DNA of 64,000 nucleotides from an uncultured Gemmiger sp. (GCA_944388175.1 CALXHR010000009.1:1-64000); one strand, 5' to 3'. Counted from the first letter of the stretch, positions 24,568 through 33,876 are shown. Notes: generated from the sequence alone by a model not told the origin. Numbers and translations: made by a program.

Positions 24568-24594
24568 GATGCCCGGCCCGTCGGACTGGAACCG
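24532..24594 (+). repeat. direct repeat, left copy, flanking the rhuM gene
   Basis: The first 29 bases (CAATGCCCGCC to GGCGGGCATTG) are identical to 25764-25792. The following 32 bases match at about three of four positions, ending CCCGTCGGACTGGAAC versus CCCGTCGGATTTGAAC. In addition 24513-24527 (GCCTGGCCCACCACA, the tRNA 3' end) is repeated exactly at 24612-24626. Confidence 0.75.
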
Positions 24595-24696
24595 GGTCCG
24601 CGGGCACCCCCGCCTGGCCCACCACAAACTTTACCCCCGTTTGATATTTGTCTCTACGGGTGGTCAGGCAACATCTTTTTTGGGTAGGTGACAACC

Positions 24697-25728
24697 ATGG
24701 CACCCGACAACAAAAAGCGCATCCGCAACAGTACCGCAGACTTTTTGATCTTCACCAGGGACGCCCATGCCGACGGCATCGAGGTGCGGGTGCAGGACGG
24801 CGACGTCTGGCTGACGCAGAAGGCCATCGGCCAACTGTTCGAGGTCGACCGCAGCGTTGTTACCAAACACCTGAAGGCCGTCTACGCCAGCGGCGAACTG
24901 ACGGCGGACGCAACTTGTGCAAATTTTGCACAAGTTGCCGCCAACGGCAAAACCTACCGCTACAAGTTCTATTCCCTGGCCGCCATCATCGCGGTGGGCT
25001 ACCGCGTCAACTCGGCGCGGGCCACGCAGTTCCGCCAATGGGCAACCCGCGTGCTGGCAGCCTTTACCCGGCAGGGCTATGTTTTAGACAAAGACCGGCT
25101 CATCAATGGGCAGATTTTTGACGAGGACTATTTCGACCACCTGCTCTCGGAGATTCAGGAAATCCGTGCCAGCGAACGCCGGTTTTACCAGAAGATCACC
25201 GACATTTACGCCACGGCGGTCGATTATTCGCCGGACAGCCCAACGACCAGAGACTTTTTTGCCACTGTGCAGAACAAGATGCATTACGCCGTGCACGGCA
25301 GCACCGCCGCCGAGGTAATTGTTGAGCGGGCCGATCACACCAAAAACCACATGGGGCTGACAAGCTGGCGCAACGCGCCGAACGGCAAGATCGTCAGGGC
25401 GGATGTGTCGGTGGCAAAAAACTATCTCTCCAAAGACGAGATGCAGGAACTCAACGAGGTCGTCACGATGTACTTGGACTATGCTGCGCGCCAGGCGCGG
25501 CGGCACATCCCGATGACGATGGCCGACTGGGCCGCCAAGCTGGACGTCTTTTTGCAGTTCAACGACGCCGAAGTGCTGCACGACAAAGGCAAAGTAAGCA
25601 CCGCCATTGCCAAAGCCTTCGCCGAAAGTGAGTTTGAACAATACCGCATTTTGCAGGACCGCCTGTACCAGAGCGATTTCGACCGTCTGGTGGCGGCAGG
25701 GCAGGAAGCGGAGGAACACAAACGATAA
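24697..25728 (+). CDS. RhuM family protein
   Basis: This encodes 343 residues. The family is named from a Salmonella pathogenicity-island gene and occurs widely as accessory cargo in islands and near defence genes; no biochemical activity is established. The conserved N-terminal winged-helix-like region is visible: DVWLTQKAIGQLFEVDRSVV, followed by VTKHLKAVYASGEL, a putative DNA-binding module. The family core SLAAIIAVGYRVNSARATQF and the C-terminal YLDYAARQARRHIPMTM follow. ATG 24697 was chosen because GGTAGGTG lies 6 nt before it. The gene is AT-richer than its neighbours and sits alone between direct repeats next to a tRNA, which indicates acquisition by transfer. Confidence 0.9.
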   Translation: MAPDNKKRIRNSTADFLIFTRDAHADGIEVRVQDGDVWLTQKAIGQLFEVDRSVVTKHLKAVYASGELTADATCANFAQVAANGKTYRYKFYSLAAIIAVGYRVNSARATQFRQWATRVLAAFTRQGYVLDKDRLINGQIFDEDYFDHLLSEIQEIRASERRFYQKITDIYATAVDYSPDSPTTRDFFATVQNKMHYAVHGSTAAEVIVERADHTKNHMGLTSWRNAPNGKIVRADVSVAKNYLSKDEMQELNEVVTMYLDYAARQARRHIPMTMADWAAKLDVFLQFNDAEVLHDKGKVSTAIAKAFAESEFEQYRILQDRLYQSDFDRLVAAGQEAEEHKR

Positions 25729-25763
25729 AGCAACCGTAAAACCGGTTGACCAACACAAAGCAA

Positions 25764-25827
25764 CAATGCCCGCCGTGCCCCGGCGGGCATTGTTGCTTTG
25801 GTGCCAGGCCCGTCGGATTTGAACAGG
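25764..25827 (+). repeat. direct repeat, right copy, and terminator of rhuM
   Basis: Copy of 24532-24594. Its palindromic first half extends to AAGCAACAATGCCCGCC/GGCGGGCATTGTTGCTT and can end the rhuM transcript. Its second half, read on the minus strand, resembles a tRNA T arm and acceptor (GTTCAAATCC followed by GGGCCTGGCACCA). Confidence 0.7.
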
Positions 25828-25877
25828 GCTTGCCGGCCGCCGTCTGTTACAGATTGGCTACGTTTTCCGGTTTTGGC

Positions 25878-25906
25878 TTGCGCCCCCTGCCCCCGCATGC
25901 TATACT
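25878..25906 (+). promoter_or_regulatory. promoter of the lipoprotein gene
   Basis: TTGCGC, 17 bp, TATACT. Confidence 0.65.
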
Positions 25907-25979
25907 GCACACAACCCAAAGCACAGCGCGCCGGCCCGGGAACCGCCGGGCCCCCGCGCAGCGGAAAGGAGCCTTTGTT

Positions 25980-27086
25980 ATGCGTACTTTCTCCCTTCGC
26001 GCGGCCGCGGCGCTCACCGCCCTGGCCCTGCTGGCGGGCTGCACGGCGGCGCCCTCCGGCAGCACCGCCGCGTCCACCCCCGAGACGGCCGTCGCCACGC
26101 CGGAACCGATCGTGGAACCGCAGGCCCCCGAACCCGAAGTTTTCGACGACCCGCTGGCAAGCTATGTGCAGGATTTTGCCGAGGTCGCCACGCTGGCCAA
26201 GCCGGTGGAGACCGACGACGGCCGCACGCTGACGCTGAACTGCACGCTGGACACCGAGGTCGACCAGCTGATCTACGACCACTACCGCTATGAACTGCTG
26301 GGCGACCTGGACGGCGCGCTGAGCCTGGTGGGCGACAGCGAAGCGCTGCGCATCACCACCGAAAACGACGTGCGCAATGTGCAGGAGGGCGCGGGCGCGC
26401 AAAGCTACACGCTGCACGGCCTGCGCGCGCTGACCGCCGACGAGATGGCGCGCGTGCGCGCCTACGACCGCGACGCGATTTTCCGGATTGTGGCCGACTA
26501 CGGCCTGACCGAGTGGACGCTGGAAGCCGTCGACGTCGAGTGGACCTACACCGAAGCCGAGCTGGCCAAGGGCCCGCAGCTGGACGCCGGGCGCTACATG
26601 CGGTATTTCCTGGCCGGGCGCACCGGCACCGACCAACCCTGGGCGCTGTATGAGCTGTTCTGGGAGGATCTGCTGCCCGACGCCGCCACCGCGGCCGAGG
26701 ACCCCGCCCGCCTGGTGCTGGAAACGCTGTACAGCTGCGATGAAGCCGAGAGCGCCGCGTTTACCGACGCGCTGAACGCCGGCGACGACGCCCTGGTCGA
26801 CTACCTGGCCGCGCGCACCGGCAACGCCATGACGGCCGACGGCTACGCGGCTGCGGCCAACAACCGCGTGCCCGGCCGCATCCTGACCGCCTGGCCCGAC
26901 ACCGCCGTGACGGTGGTGGAACTGCTGCTGACGCCCACCGCCAGCAGCGACAGCGACGGCACGGCCACCTTTGCCTACACGGTAAAGGCCGCCCCGCAGG
27001 ACGACGTCGCCGCCGCGCAGGAGTTTACCGGCGAGATCGCCATGGCCCTGCAGGACGGCGTCTGGCTGGCGACCGCCCTGAACTGA
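25980..27086 (+). CDS. putative lipoprotein of unknown function
   Basis: This encodes 368 residues. The signal peptide ends in the lipobox LLAGC, with Cys near residue 22, followed by a Ser/Thr/Pro-rich linker of about 40 residues; the protein should be lipid-anchored on the outer face. The rest is acidic and alpha/beta in character. No catalytic motif is recognised. The last 80 residues (DTAVTVVELLLTPTASSDSD to the end) alternate like a beta-sandwich. ATG 25980 is preceded by AAAGGAG. A longer in-frame reading from 25746 would cross the promoter and is rejected. Monocistronic, with its own promoter and terminator. Confidence 0.75.
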   Translation: MRTFSLRAAAALTALALLAGCTAAPSGSTAASTPETAVATPEPIVEPQAPEPEVFDDPLASYVQDFAEVATLAKPVETDDGRTLTLNCTLDTEVDQLIYDHYRYELLGDLDGALSLVGDSEALRITTENDVRNVQEGAGAQSYTLHGLRALTADEMARVRAYDRDAIFRIVADYGLTEWTLEAVDVEWTYTEAELAKGPQLDAGRYMRYFLAGRTGTDQPWALYELFWEDLLPDAATAAEDPARLVLETLYSCDEAESAAFTDALNAGDDALVDYLAARTGNAMTADGYAAAANNRVPGRILTAWPDTAVTVVELLLTPTASSDSDGTATFAYTVKAAPQDDVAAAQEFTGEIAMALQDGVWLATALN

Positions 27087-27122
27087 CCGCCCGGCCCTGC
27101 TGCACCCCCTTTGCCATACCGA

Positions 27123-27159
27123 CCCCCGGCGCGCCCCGCACGGCGCGCCGGGGGTTTTT
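27123..27159 (+). terminator. terminator of the lipoprotein gene
   Basis: Arms CCCCGGCGCGCC and GGCGCGCCGGGG followed by TTTTTG. Confidence 0.9.
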
Positions 27160-27240
27160 GCCTGCCGGTACAGCCCCGGGGCATAGCCCGGCGCGGCGGC
27201 GCATACGCTGCTACCAAAAGACAAGCAGGGGGGCGGCGCT

Positions 27241-28491
27241 ATGCGGCGGTTGGGCTGGGGGTTGGCGGCGCTGTGGCTGGCGGCGGCGCTGCTGGTGCTG
27301 CCGCTGCTGGCGGTGCAGCGCGGCGGGCTGGGCGCGGCGCCCGAAACCACCCCGGCGGCCAGCCCCACACCCGCGGCCACGGCGCTGCCGGCGCGCACGG
27401 CGCCTTACCGCGCCGTGTGGGTGAGTTACCTCGAATGGCAGCAGGTGGATTTTTCTTCCGCCGAGACGTTTGCCCGCGACGCCGGGGCGATGCTGGACGA
27501 CATTGCGGCGCTGGGGGCCACCGTGGTGCTGGCGCAGGTGCGCCCGTTTGGCGACGCGCTGTACCCCAGCGATTACTTCCCGTTCAGCCACCTGTGCACC
27601 GGCACGCAGGGGCAGGACCCCGGCTTTGACCCGCTGGCGCTGCTGGTGCAGGCCGCCCACGACCGCGGCCTGGAACTGGAAGCCTGGGTCAACCCCTACC
27701 GGCTGCAGGCGGGCGGCGTGCCGGCCCTGTGCGCGGAAAGCCCCGCCGTGCAGCACCCTGGCTGGGTGCGCGCCACGGCCGAGGGGCTGTACCTGGACCC
27801 CGCCAGCGCCGAAGTGCGGCAGTACATTGCCGACGGCGTGGCCGAGCTGTGCCAAAACTACGCGCTGGACGGCATCCATTTTGACGATTACTTTTACCCC
27901 ACCACCGACCCCGCCTTTGACGAAGCCGACTACGCGGCCGCCGGCAGCGACCTGCCGCTGGACGACTGGCGGCGGCAGAACGTCAACGCGCTGATGGCGC
28001 TGTGCCACGCCGTGACGCAGCGCTACGGCGTGCGCTTTGGCGCGGCCCCACTGGCCGACCCCGACCTGTGTTACAGCGGCCAGTACAGCGACGCCGCCCT
28101 GTGGCTGGCGCAGGGCGGTTATGTGGACTACCTGATGCCCCAGCTGTACTGGGGGCTGGACTACGCGCGGGACGGCGACACCGCCAACAGCCTGGGCGCG
28201 ATGGCCGCGCGCTGGGCCGTGCTGCCGCGCGCCGAGGGCGTGGCGCTGTACGGCGGACTGGGGGCCTACCGCATTGGGGACGGCGACGGCGGCGACGCCC
28301 CCGGCGAGTGGACGACCGGCCGCGCGCTGGCCAGCCAGTGGACGGCGCTGGAAGCGCTGGGCTTTGCGGGCGGCGGGCTGTACCGCTACGCTTCGCTGTG
28401 GCGCAACCCCGCCTGGGAAGCCCTGGCCGCGCAGGAGCGCGACGCGCTGGCCGCGCTGTGGCAAAGCGAAACGGGGGCCGCCGCGCCGTGA
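27241..28491 (+). CDS. GHL10 (DUF187) family glycoside hydrolase-like protein
   Basis: This encodes 416 residues. An N-terminal membrane anchor or signal (about 5-26) and a Pro/Thr/Ala linker are followed by a TIM-barrel domain with the family landmarks: RAVWVSYLEWQQVDF, LAQVRPFGDALYPSDYFPFS, LELEAWVNPYRL, YALDGIHFDDYFYP and VDYLMPQLYWGL. The acidic residues in DGIHFDDYF and QLYWG correspond to the active-site cleft of related glycosidases. Family members are thought to act on bacterial surface glycans or peptidoglycan, though the activity is established for few of them. It runs convergent to the ABC permease gene. Confidence 0.88.
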   Translation: MRRLGWGLAALWLAAALLVLPLLAVQRGGLGAAPETTPAASPTPAATALPARTAPYRAVWVSYLEWQQVDFSSAETFARDAGAMLDDIAALGATVVLAQVRPFGDALYPSDYFPFSHLCTGTQGQDPGFDPLALLVQAAHDRGLELEAWVNPYRLQAGGVPALCAESPAVQHPGWVRATAEGLYLDPASAEVRQYIADGVAELCQNYALDGIHFDDYFYPTTDPAFDEADYAAAGSDLPLDDWRRQNVNALMALCHAVTQRYGVRFGAAPLADPDLCYSGQYSDAALWLAQGGYVDYLMPQLYWGLDYARDGDTANSLGAMAARWAVLPRAEGVALYGGLGAYRIGDGDGGDAPGEWTTGRALASQWTALEALGFAGGGLYRYASLWRNPAWEALAAQERDALAALWQSETGAAAP

Positions 28492-28538
28492 CCCGGCGCG
28501 CGGCCCCCGCAAAGGGTGCGTTGGTTGCCATAAAGTGT

Positions 28539-29957
28539 TCAGTCGTGCCGGATGGCTTCCAGCGCGCTGATTTTGACGGCGCGGTTGGCGGGCAAAATGC
28601 CCGACACCAGCCCCACCAGTGTGGCGAACACCAGCGCCGCCAGCATCAGCCACGGCGGGATGATGGAGATGACCCCCGTGGTGCTGCCCATGGCGTAGTA
28701 GTTGCCGCCCATCAGGCCCGAGAGGTCGACGCTCTGGCCGAACGCCGCAAAGATCGCCGTCAGGTGGTTGAGCACGAAGCTGGCCCCCACGCTGATGGCG
28801 ACGCCGACGACGCCGCCCAGAAAGCCGATGCAGGAACTTTCCAGCAAAAACATCGTGCGGATGTTGCCCAGCTCGCACCCCAGCACCTTCATGACGCCGA
28901 TCTCGCGCGTGCGCTCATAGATCGCCATCGTCATGGTGTTGATGATGTTGATGGCCGCCACCAGCAGCGACACCGCCGCCACGCCGCCAAAGATCATCTG
29001 GCTGCGCATGACCTGCTTTTGCATCTCCTCGCGCTGCTGGTTCATCGAGTAGGTGCTCGTAAACCCCAGTTCGTGGATGGCATCCTCGACCGTCTCGACG
29101 TTTTCAAGGTCGTCGACCTTGACATAGACGATCTGGTAGGTCTCGGTATCGGTCTGGGTATTTTTGGCCATCTTGTTGTAGGCGGTTTCCAGCATTTTTA
29201 AGTCCTGTATGCGCAGCACCAGGTTGCTCTGGGTCCACCAGCCCTTGCTGTAGTCGGCCTGCAGGTGGCCCACAACCTCCAGTTCCCAGCTTTGGGTCTT
29301 GCGGTCGCCTTCCTCCCCGGCGTAGATGGTCAGCGTCATCTTGTCCTCGTCGACGTCGACAAAGGGTTCCACCGGGTTGCCCAGGGCGTCGACATCGCCC
29401 TCCAGCCGGTAGCGCTTGGGGCTGTTCGCGCTGCGGCGCGAGTCCCAGAACGAATACCCCAGCGAGTCGCTGACCAGCACCTGCAGCGTTTTGGCTTTGC
29501 TGTTGGCGGGGCCGGTGTCGGGCCAGCGGCCGCTGGCCAGCGCAAAGCCCATGGGTTCCATGGCGGCGGGGTCGACGCCGGTCAGGCTGTACTGGTCTGC
29601 GACGTAGCGGTCGTTGCGCCCTGCTGTGATGTTGGCCTGCAGGTTGTAGGGCGTCACATAGGTGGTGGCCGCCACCACGTGGTTCATCTGTTTAAACGTC
29701 TCGATGGCGGCGTCGTCCAGGCGCAGGGCCTTGCCGTCCGCCCCCACGACGTTGCCGCTGCTGTACACCTGGATCTGCGTCAGGTCGCCCCAGCTTTGCA
29801 GCATCTCGTCGTTGGCCTGGGTCTGGGCGATGCCCAGCGAGATCATCAGCACCACCATGCAGGTGCCGATGACGACGCCGATCAGCGTCAGCGCCGTGCG
29901 GCCCTTGCGGCGCGTCAGATTGCGCGCGCTCAGCGCGATCTCATCAGAGATCTTCAT
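28539..29957 (-). CDS. MacB/FtsX-type ABC transporter permease
   Basis: This encodes 472 residues: a first transmembrane helix (TALTLIGVVIGTCMVVLMIS), a large extracellular MacB-periplasmic-core-like domain of about 250 residues, and three C-terminal helices of the FtsX type (VAAVSLLVAAINIINTMTMA, and two more). This is the mechanotransmission fold that moves an extracytoplasmic substrate or partner instead of passing it through the membrane. It overlaps the upstream secreted-protein gene by 14 nt, and the matching ATPase is encoded at 31967-32800. Substrate unknown; peptide, lipoprotein or antibiotic export are known roles in the family. Confidence 0.88.
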   Translation of the reverse strand: MKISDEIALSARNLTRRKGRTALTLIGVVIGTCMVVLMISLGIAQTQANDEMLQSWGDLTQIQVYSSGNVVGADGKALRLDDAAIETFKQMNHVVAATTYVTPYNLQANITAGRNDRYVADQYSLTGVDPAAMEPMGFALASGRWPDTGPANSKAKTLQVLVSDSLGYSFWDSRRSANSPKRYRLEGDVDALGNPVEPFVDVDEDKMTLTIYAGEEGDRKTQSWELEVVGHLQADYSKGWWTQSNLVLRIQDLKMLETAYNKMAKNTQTDTETYQIVYVKVDDLENVETVEDAIHELGFTSTYSMNQQREEMQKQVMRSQMIFGGVAAVSLLVAAINIINTMTMAIYERTREIGVMKVLGCELGNIRTMFLLESSCIGFLGGVVGVAISVGASFVLNHLTAIFAAFGQSVDLSGLMGGNYYAMGSTTGVISIIPPWLMLAALVFATLVGLVSGILPANRAVKISALEAIRHD

Positions 29958-31413
29958 CGTCGTCTCCCGCTTCCAGGGCGGCCAGCGCCTTGGCTCTCTT
30001 GCGTTTGCGCAGCACGGCGGTCACAATAACCGCGACCACCACCGCGCCGCACGCCGCGATCAGCACCCAGCCCCACACCGGCATGCCGGTCGGTTCGGCG
30101 GGCAGATCCTCCATCATGCCGGGGTCCATCACACCGGGGTCCATCGCCATCTCCTCGGCCGTGGCGGAAAATTCCTTGGTGACGGTGCGGGGTTCGCCGC
30201 CGGCGTCCTCATAACTCAGCGTGATGGTGCCCGAGATCACGCCCGCGGCGTCGGGGACGAGGTCGAAGTCGACGCTGCCCTCGGTACCGGCGTTGAGGTT
30301 GCCCAGGTACTGGTACCCGCCCGCGCCGAGGTTGCCGCCGGTGAGCCGGGCTTCCAGGTTGGAGACGGGGTTTTTGCCCTTGTTGACATAACTCAACGAG
30401 ACGTTGCCGGTTTCGCCGACAAAGATCGTGTCGGGCACTTCGATCTGGCCGACCTCAAAGCGGTCGGGCTGGCTGATGGGCACCGAGACGGTGGTGGTGC
30501 CGCTGACCGCCTTGCCGGACACCGCGCCGACGCCGGTGAGGTTGACCGTGATGTTGGCCACCGTGCCCGAGAACCCGGACGCCGGCAGCACGGGGAAGGT
30601 GACGTCGCGCACGGTCTCGGGCTGCATGGCGCCGACATAGGTCGAAAGGCTGCCGCTGGACAGCGAGACATGCTCGGGCAGCGTCAGGCTGACGATGACG
30701 TCGCTGAGGTCCTCGTTGCCGGAGGTTGCGTAGACGCCCAGCGAGAGGGTGAACGTCTCGCCCGCGATGGCGCCGCTGCCATAGCTGGAGGACCGCACCA
30801 CCAAATTGGGCGAGGTCGTCTGGTCTTTGTCGACGCACTGGCCGATCTGCACGCTGAACTGCTGCATCGGCTTGCTGGTGTCGAGGTAGGTCAGGTTGAT
30901 GGGCAGCGTGTTGCCGCCGCCGTTGTAGATCACATCGCGGAACAGCAGCACATAGCTGTAATAGTTATAGTAGGCGTTGGCCTGTTTTTCGGCATCGCTG
31001 GCTGCGCCGTCGCGCACGCGCTGCAGGCGGGCGGTATCGGGGTCGTCGTTGCTCTCAAAAAACTGGCCGATCTCGCCGGTGCCGGTGTAGGTGAACACCG
31101 AGGAGTTGATGCGGGTGGCGATCTCCTGCGGTTCGACGTTGTACCGCGCCGAGGAATGGTCCACCACCTGCAGCACGATGTTGACGCGGTCGCCGACGTC
31201 GACGGTGGCGATCTCGCCGCCGGCCGGGTCGGTGACGGTGTAGCCGACGACGTACACGCCGTCCGACGTGGAGGGCGTCGTGGTGCCGCCGTTGTCGGTG
31301 GCGGGGGGCGGCGTGGCGGTGGCGACGCCGCCCGTATCGTCGGCCAGGGCGGGCAGGGCCAGCGCGCCGGCCAGCGCCAGCGCAGCCAAAAGCGAAAGCA
31401 TACGTTTAAACAT
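29944..31413 (-). CDS. secreted, membrane-anchored beta-sandwich protein of the ABC exporter operon
   Basis: This encodes 489 residues: signal peptide (about 1-24, ending ALADD), then several CARDB- or COG1361-like beta-sandwich repeats (recurring phrases such as VGDRVNIVLQVVDHS, AGETFTLSLGVYATS and VGETGNVSLSYVNKG), a linker rich in Met and Pro, a C-terminal transmembrane helix (GWVLIAACGAVVVAVIVTAVL) and a basic-to-acidic tail (RKRKRAKALAALE). It overlaps the permease gene. This architecture matches extracytoplasmic partners found beside MacB-like systems in Gram-positives, where it could bridge substrate or cell wall to the permease; that role is inferred. Confidence 0.75.
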   Translation of the reverse strand: MFKRMLSLLAALALAGALALPALADDTGGVATATPPPATDNGGTTTPSTSDGVYVVGYTVTDPAGGEIATVDVGDRVNIVLQVVDHSSARYNVEPQEIATRINSSVFTYTGTGEIGQFFESNDDPDTARLQRVRDGAASDAEKQANAYYNYYSYVLLFRDVIYNGGGNTLPINLTYLDTSKPMQQFSVQIGQCVDKDQTTSPNLVVRSSSYGSGAIAGETFTLSLGVYATSGNEDLSDVIVSLTLPEHVSLSSGSLSTYVGAMQPETVRDVTFPVLPASGFSGTVANITVNLTGVGAVSGKAVSGTTTVSVPISQPDRFEVGQIEVPDTIFVGETGNVSLSYVNKGKNPVSNLEARLTGGNLGAGGYQYLGNLNAGTEGSVDFDLVPDAAGVISGTITLSYEDAGGEPRTVTKEFSATAEEMAMDPGVMDPGMMEDLPAEPTGMPVWGWVLIAACGAVVVAVIVTAVLRKRKRAKALAALEAGDDDEDL

Positions 31414-31510
31414 CAGGGACCCCCAAATCGTGAAAAATGTAAATTGTGGCGCCGCGTGGCGGCGGGTTTTTCATTTTGCAGCAAAACGGTGTGGCGTCGG
31501 GCGTTTGCCT

Positions 31511-31912
31511 TGCCTGTAGGGCGGGCGATTTCGCCCGCCGCAAACTATGCGGCATTGCTCTTGCACGGGTCGTTTGTTGTGAATCTCGGTCTGTAGGGGC
31601 CGCATGTATGCGGCCCGCGGGCGTATACCCAACAAACCCGTTTTTTGCGTTGCGACCGCGTTGGGTCTATGCGTAGGGGCGGCATATATGCCGCCCGCGA
31701 AACGGAGAGGTTACCGCCCGTTCCCGGGTTGTATGTTGTTTGTTCCGCATTGTAGGGCGGGCGTTCACGCCCGCCGAACATTATTATTTTTGAAAATTTT
31801 TAATGTGCGGCGGGGGTAAGGCCCGCCCTACAGAGTAAGGTGAACAGGCAATCAACCGGGAACCCCACGTGGCGCAAACCCCTGCCGGGCCGCATGCATG
31901 CGGCCCCTACAA
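31511..31912. repeat. REP island E with MITE-like core at 31751-31832
   Basis: Forward units start at 31515, 31592, 31672 and 31751 (77, 80 and 79 bp apart), and reverse units end at 31832 and 31912. The island lies inside what would otherwise be one ABC operon, between the ATPase gene and the secreted partner. Confidence 0.88.
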
Positions 31913-31966
31913 GAAGAGGATGTTTATTGGGTAAACACCCGGTATCCGGCAGGTTGGCCCGCCCGT

Positions 31967-32800
31967 TCACGCCCCTGCCGGGGCGGGGGTTTCTTCGGCT
32001 TTTTGCCCGTCCTGCCCGGCTTTGGGTTTGGCCTTTTCTTTGGCCGCGTTGCCGCCGATGGTCAGGTCCAGCCCGGCAAACAGGGCGTCGCGGTGTTTCT
32101 GCTTGGTTTCCTCCTCCTGCACGACGCTGGACTGAATTTTGCCGTCCAGGATCGTGACGATGCGGTCGGCGCATTGGGCCAGTTCCGGCTCGTGCGTGAC
32201 CATGACGAAGGTGACTTTCTGGTTTTTGGAAAGTTCCAGCATGCGGTACAGCACCTGTTTGCTGGTGGTGGAGTCGAGGTTACCGGTGGGTTCGTCGGCA
32301 AAAATGACCTTGGGCCCCGCCACGAACGCCCGGGCGATGCCCACGCGCTGCTGCTGGCCGCCGCTCATCTCGGTGGGCAGGTGGTCGGCGCGGCCCAAAA
32401 GGCCCATGCTCTTGAGCTCTTTGCGCGCAAGTTTCAGCCGCGTTTTTTTGTCGACGCCCTTAAACAGCAGCGGCAACGCGACGTTTTCGGCCGCCGTCAT
32501 CGTGGGCAGCAGGTTGTAGCTCTGGAAAATGAACCCCAGATGCGCCTGGCGGAAACGCGCGAGCTCGGTCTCGGTCATGGCGCTGATCTCGTGCTTGCCG
32601 ATGAACACCTTGCCGCGGGTGGGTTTTTCCAGCCCGGCCAGCTGGTTGAGCAGCGTGCTCTTGCCGCTGCCGGACTGGCCGACGATGCAGCAGAACTCGC
32701 CTTTTTCGATGGCGAGGTCGACGTCGTTGAGGGCGACGACGCGCTCTTTGCCGACGGCGTAGACTTTGCGCAATTTTTCGGTGCGTATGATGGGCGCCAC
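31967..32800 (-). CDS. ABC transporter ATP-binding protein (MacB/LolD type)
   Basis: This encodes 277 residues. All nucleotide-binding motifs are present: Walker A GQSGSGKST, Q-loop FIFQSYNLLP, signature LSGGQ-like MSGGQQQRVGIARA, Walker B VIFADEPTGNLDS and the switch histidine in VMVTHEPELA. The Walker B extension EPTGNLDS and the order of motifs are typical of the MacB/LolD/FtsE group, matching the permease at 28539. A charged C-terminal extension of about 45 residues follows the core. GTG 32800 is chosen over an upstream ATG because AAAGGGGG precedes it at 7 nt. A REP island of 550 bp separates it from its partners. Confidence 0.9.
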   Translation of the reverse strand: MAPIIRTEKLRKVYAVGKERVVALNDVDLAIEKGEFCCIVGQSGSGKSTLLNQLAGLEKPTRGKVFIGKHEISAMTETELARFRQAHLGFIFQSYNLLPTMTAAENVALPLLFKGVDKKTRLKLARKELKSMGLLGRADHLPTEMSGGQQQRVGIARAFVAGPKVIFADEPTGNLDSTTSKQVLYRMLELSKNQKVTFVMVTHEPELAQCADRIVTILDGKIQSSVVQEEETKQKHRDALFAGLDLTIGGNAAKEKAKPKAGQDGQKAEETPAPAGA

Positions 32801-33159
32801 GCGCGCACCCCCTTTCCCAGCGGATGATGGCCCTATTCTACCATATTTCGACGCCAAAAAGAAGGGCCGCGGCTGTAAATTTTTGCCGTGGCACGCCGCA
32901 GCGGAAAACTACCAAAAATTTGGCATGTCACCGTTTGTCCGCCGGGTCGGGGCGGTTTTGGGGGTCGGTTTGCCGGGGTGGACGACCGCGGGAGGTGTAT
33001 GGCGGGCCGCCCGTTCCCGGCGATTGGCAGGGCGGGGGGTCCCCCCTCGCCCTGCCATGCAAAATCAATGGCAGGCAACCCGCCGCCCCGGCGCGCCTTT
33101 TTCTTTGGGCGGGTTCTGTGGTATACTGTGCCCAAACCACCACGAAAGGACGCCCCGCC

Positions 33160-33876
33160 ATGGACGAACGCTATACCATCACCCCCATTGCGCATATCCG
33201 TACCGACTTCCCGGACAAATTCGGCATCCCGCGGCAGAGCGGCCTGGTGCCCGACCTGACCGCCCGCATCGTGTTTGTGCCGGCCTGCCGCGACCCCAAC
33301 GCCCTGCTGGGCATTGAGGGGTTCAGCCACCTGTGGCTGATCTGGCAGTTTTCCACCGTGGCGGCGGAATACGCCGCCGGCCGCCGCTGGCGGCCCACCG
33401 TGCGCCCGCCGCGGCTGGGCGGCAACGCGCGGCGCGGCGTGTTTGCCACCCGCAGCCCCTACCGCCCCAACGCGCTGGGGCTTAGCTGCGTGGAACTGGC
33501 CGGGGTGGACGGCTGCGACCTGCTGGTAAAAGGCGCCGACCTTTTGGACGGCACGCCGATTTATGACATCAAACCCTACCTGCCCTACGTCGACGCCAAA
33601 CCCGGCGCGCGCGGCGGGTTTGCCGACCGTACGGCAAAATACGCGCTGGACGTAGTGTTCCCGCCCGAATACCTGGCCCGCGTGCCGCAAGCCAAGCGCG
33701 CCGCTTTGCAGGGCGTTTTGCAAAACGACCCGCGCCCGGCCTACCAGCACGACCCCGGCCGTGTGTACGCGCTGGCCTTTGCCGGGATGACCGTGCGCTT
33801 TACCGTGGACGGCGCCACGCTGACGGTGTGCGGCGTCGCGCCCGGCGCCGGGCCGGGCGAACCGGCAGAGGGCTGA
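33160..33876 (+). CDS. trmO: tRNA N6-threonylcarbamoyladenosine methyltransferase family (TrmO/TsaA)
   Basis: This encodes 238 residues. TrmO methylates t6A37 in tRNAs that read ACY codons, using S-adenosylmethionine. The UPF0066 beta-barrel signatures are present: ITPIAHIRTDFPDKFGIPRQ at the N terminus, FSHLWLIWQF, GVFATRSPYRPNALGLS and DGTPIYDIKPYLPYVD. The core is followed by the short C-terminal domain (PEYLARVPQAKRAALQ) usual for the bacterial enzyme. ATG 33160 follows GAAAGGA; the -10 element TATACT lies at 33122-33127 with a poor -35. It converges on the AraC gene with 18 bp between stop codons. Confidence 0.88.
   Translation: MDERYTITPIAHIRTDFPDKFGIPRQSGLVPDLTARIVFVPACRDPNALLGIEGFSHLWLIWQFSTVAAEYAAGRRWRPTVRPPRLGGNARRGVFATRSPYRPNALGLSCVELAGVDGCDLLVKGADLLDGTPIYDIKPYLPYVDAKPGARGGFADRTAKYALDVVFPPEYLARVPQAKRAALQGVLQNDPRPAYQHDPGRVYALAFAGMTVRFTVDGATLTVCGVAPGAGPGEPAEG

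Noticed and set aside
25800..25880. A functional minus-strand tRNA after rhuM (GTTCAAATCC arm and CCA-like end)
   Set aside because: The anticodon stem does not pair and no D arm or 5' acceptor strand can be found. At most it is a tRNA-like fragment within the direct repeat.
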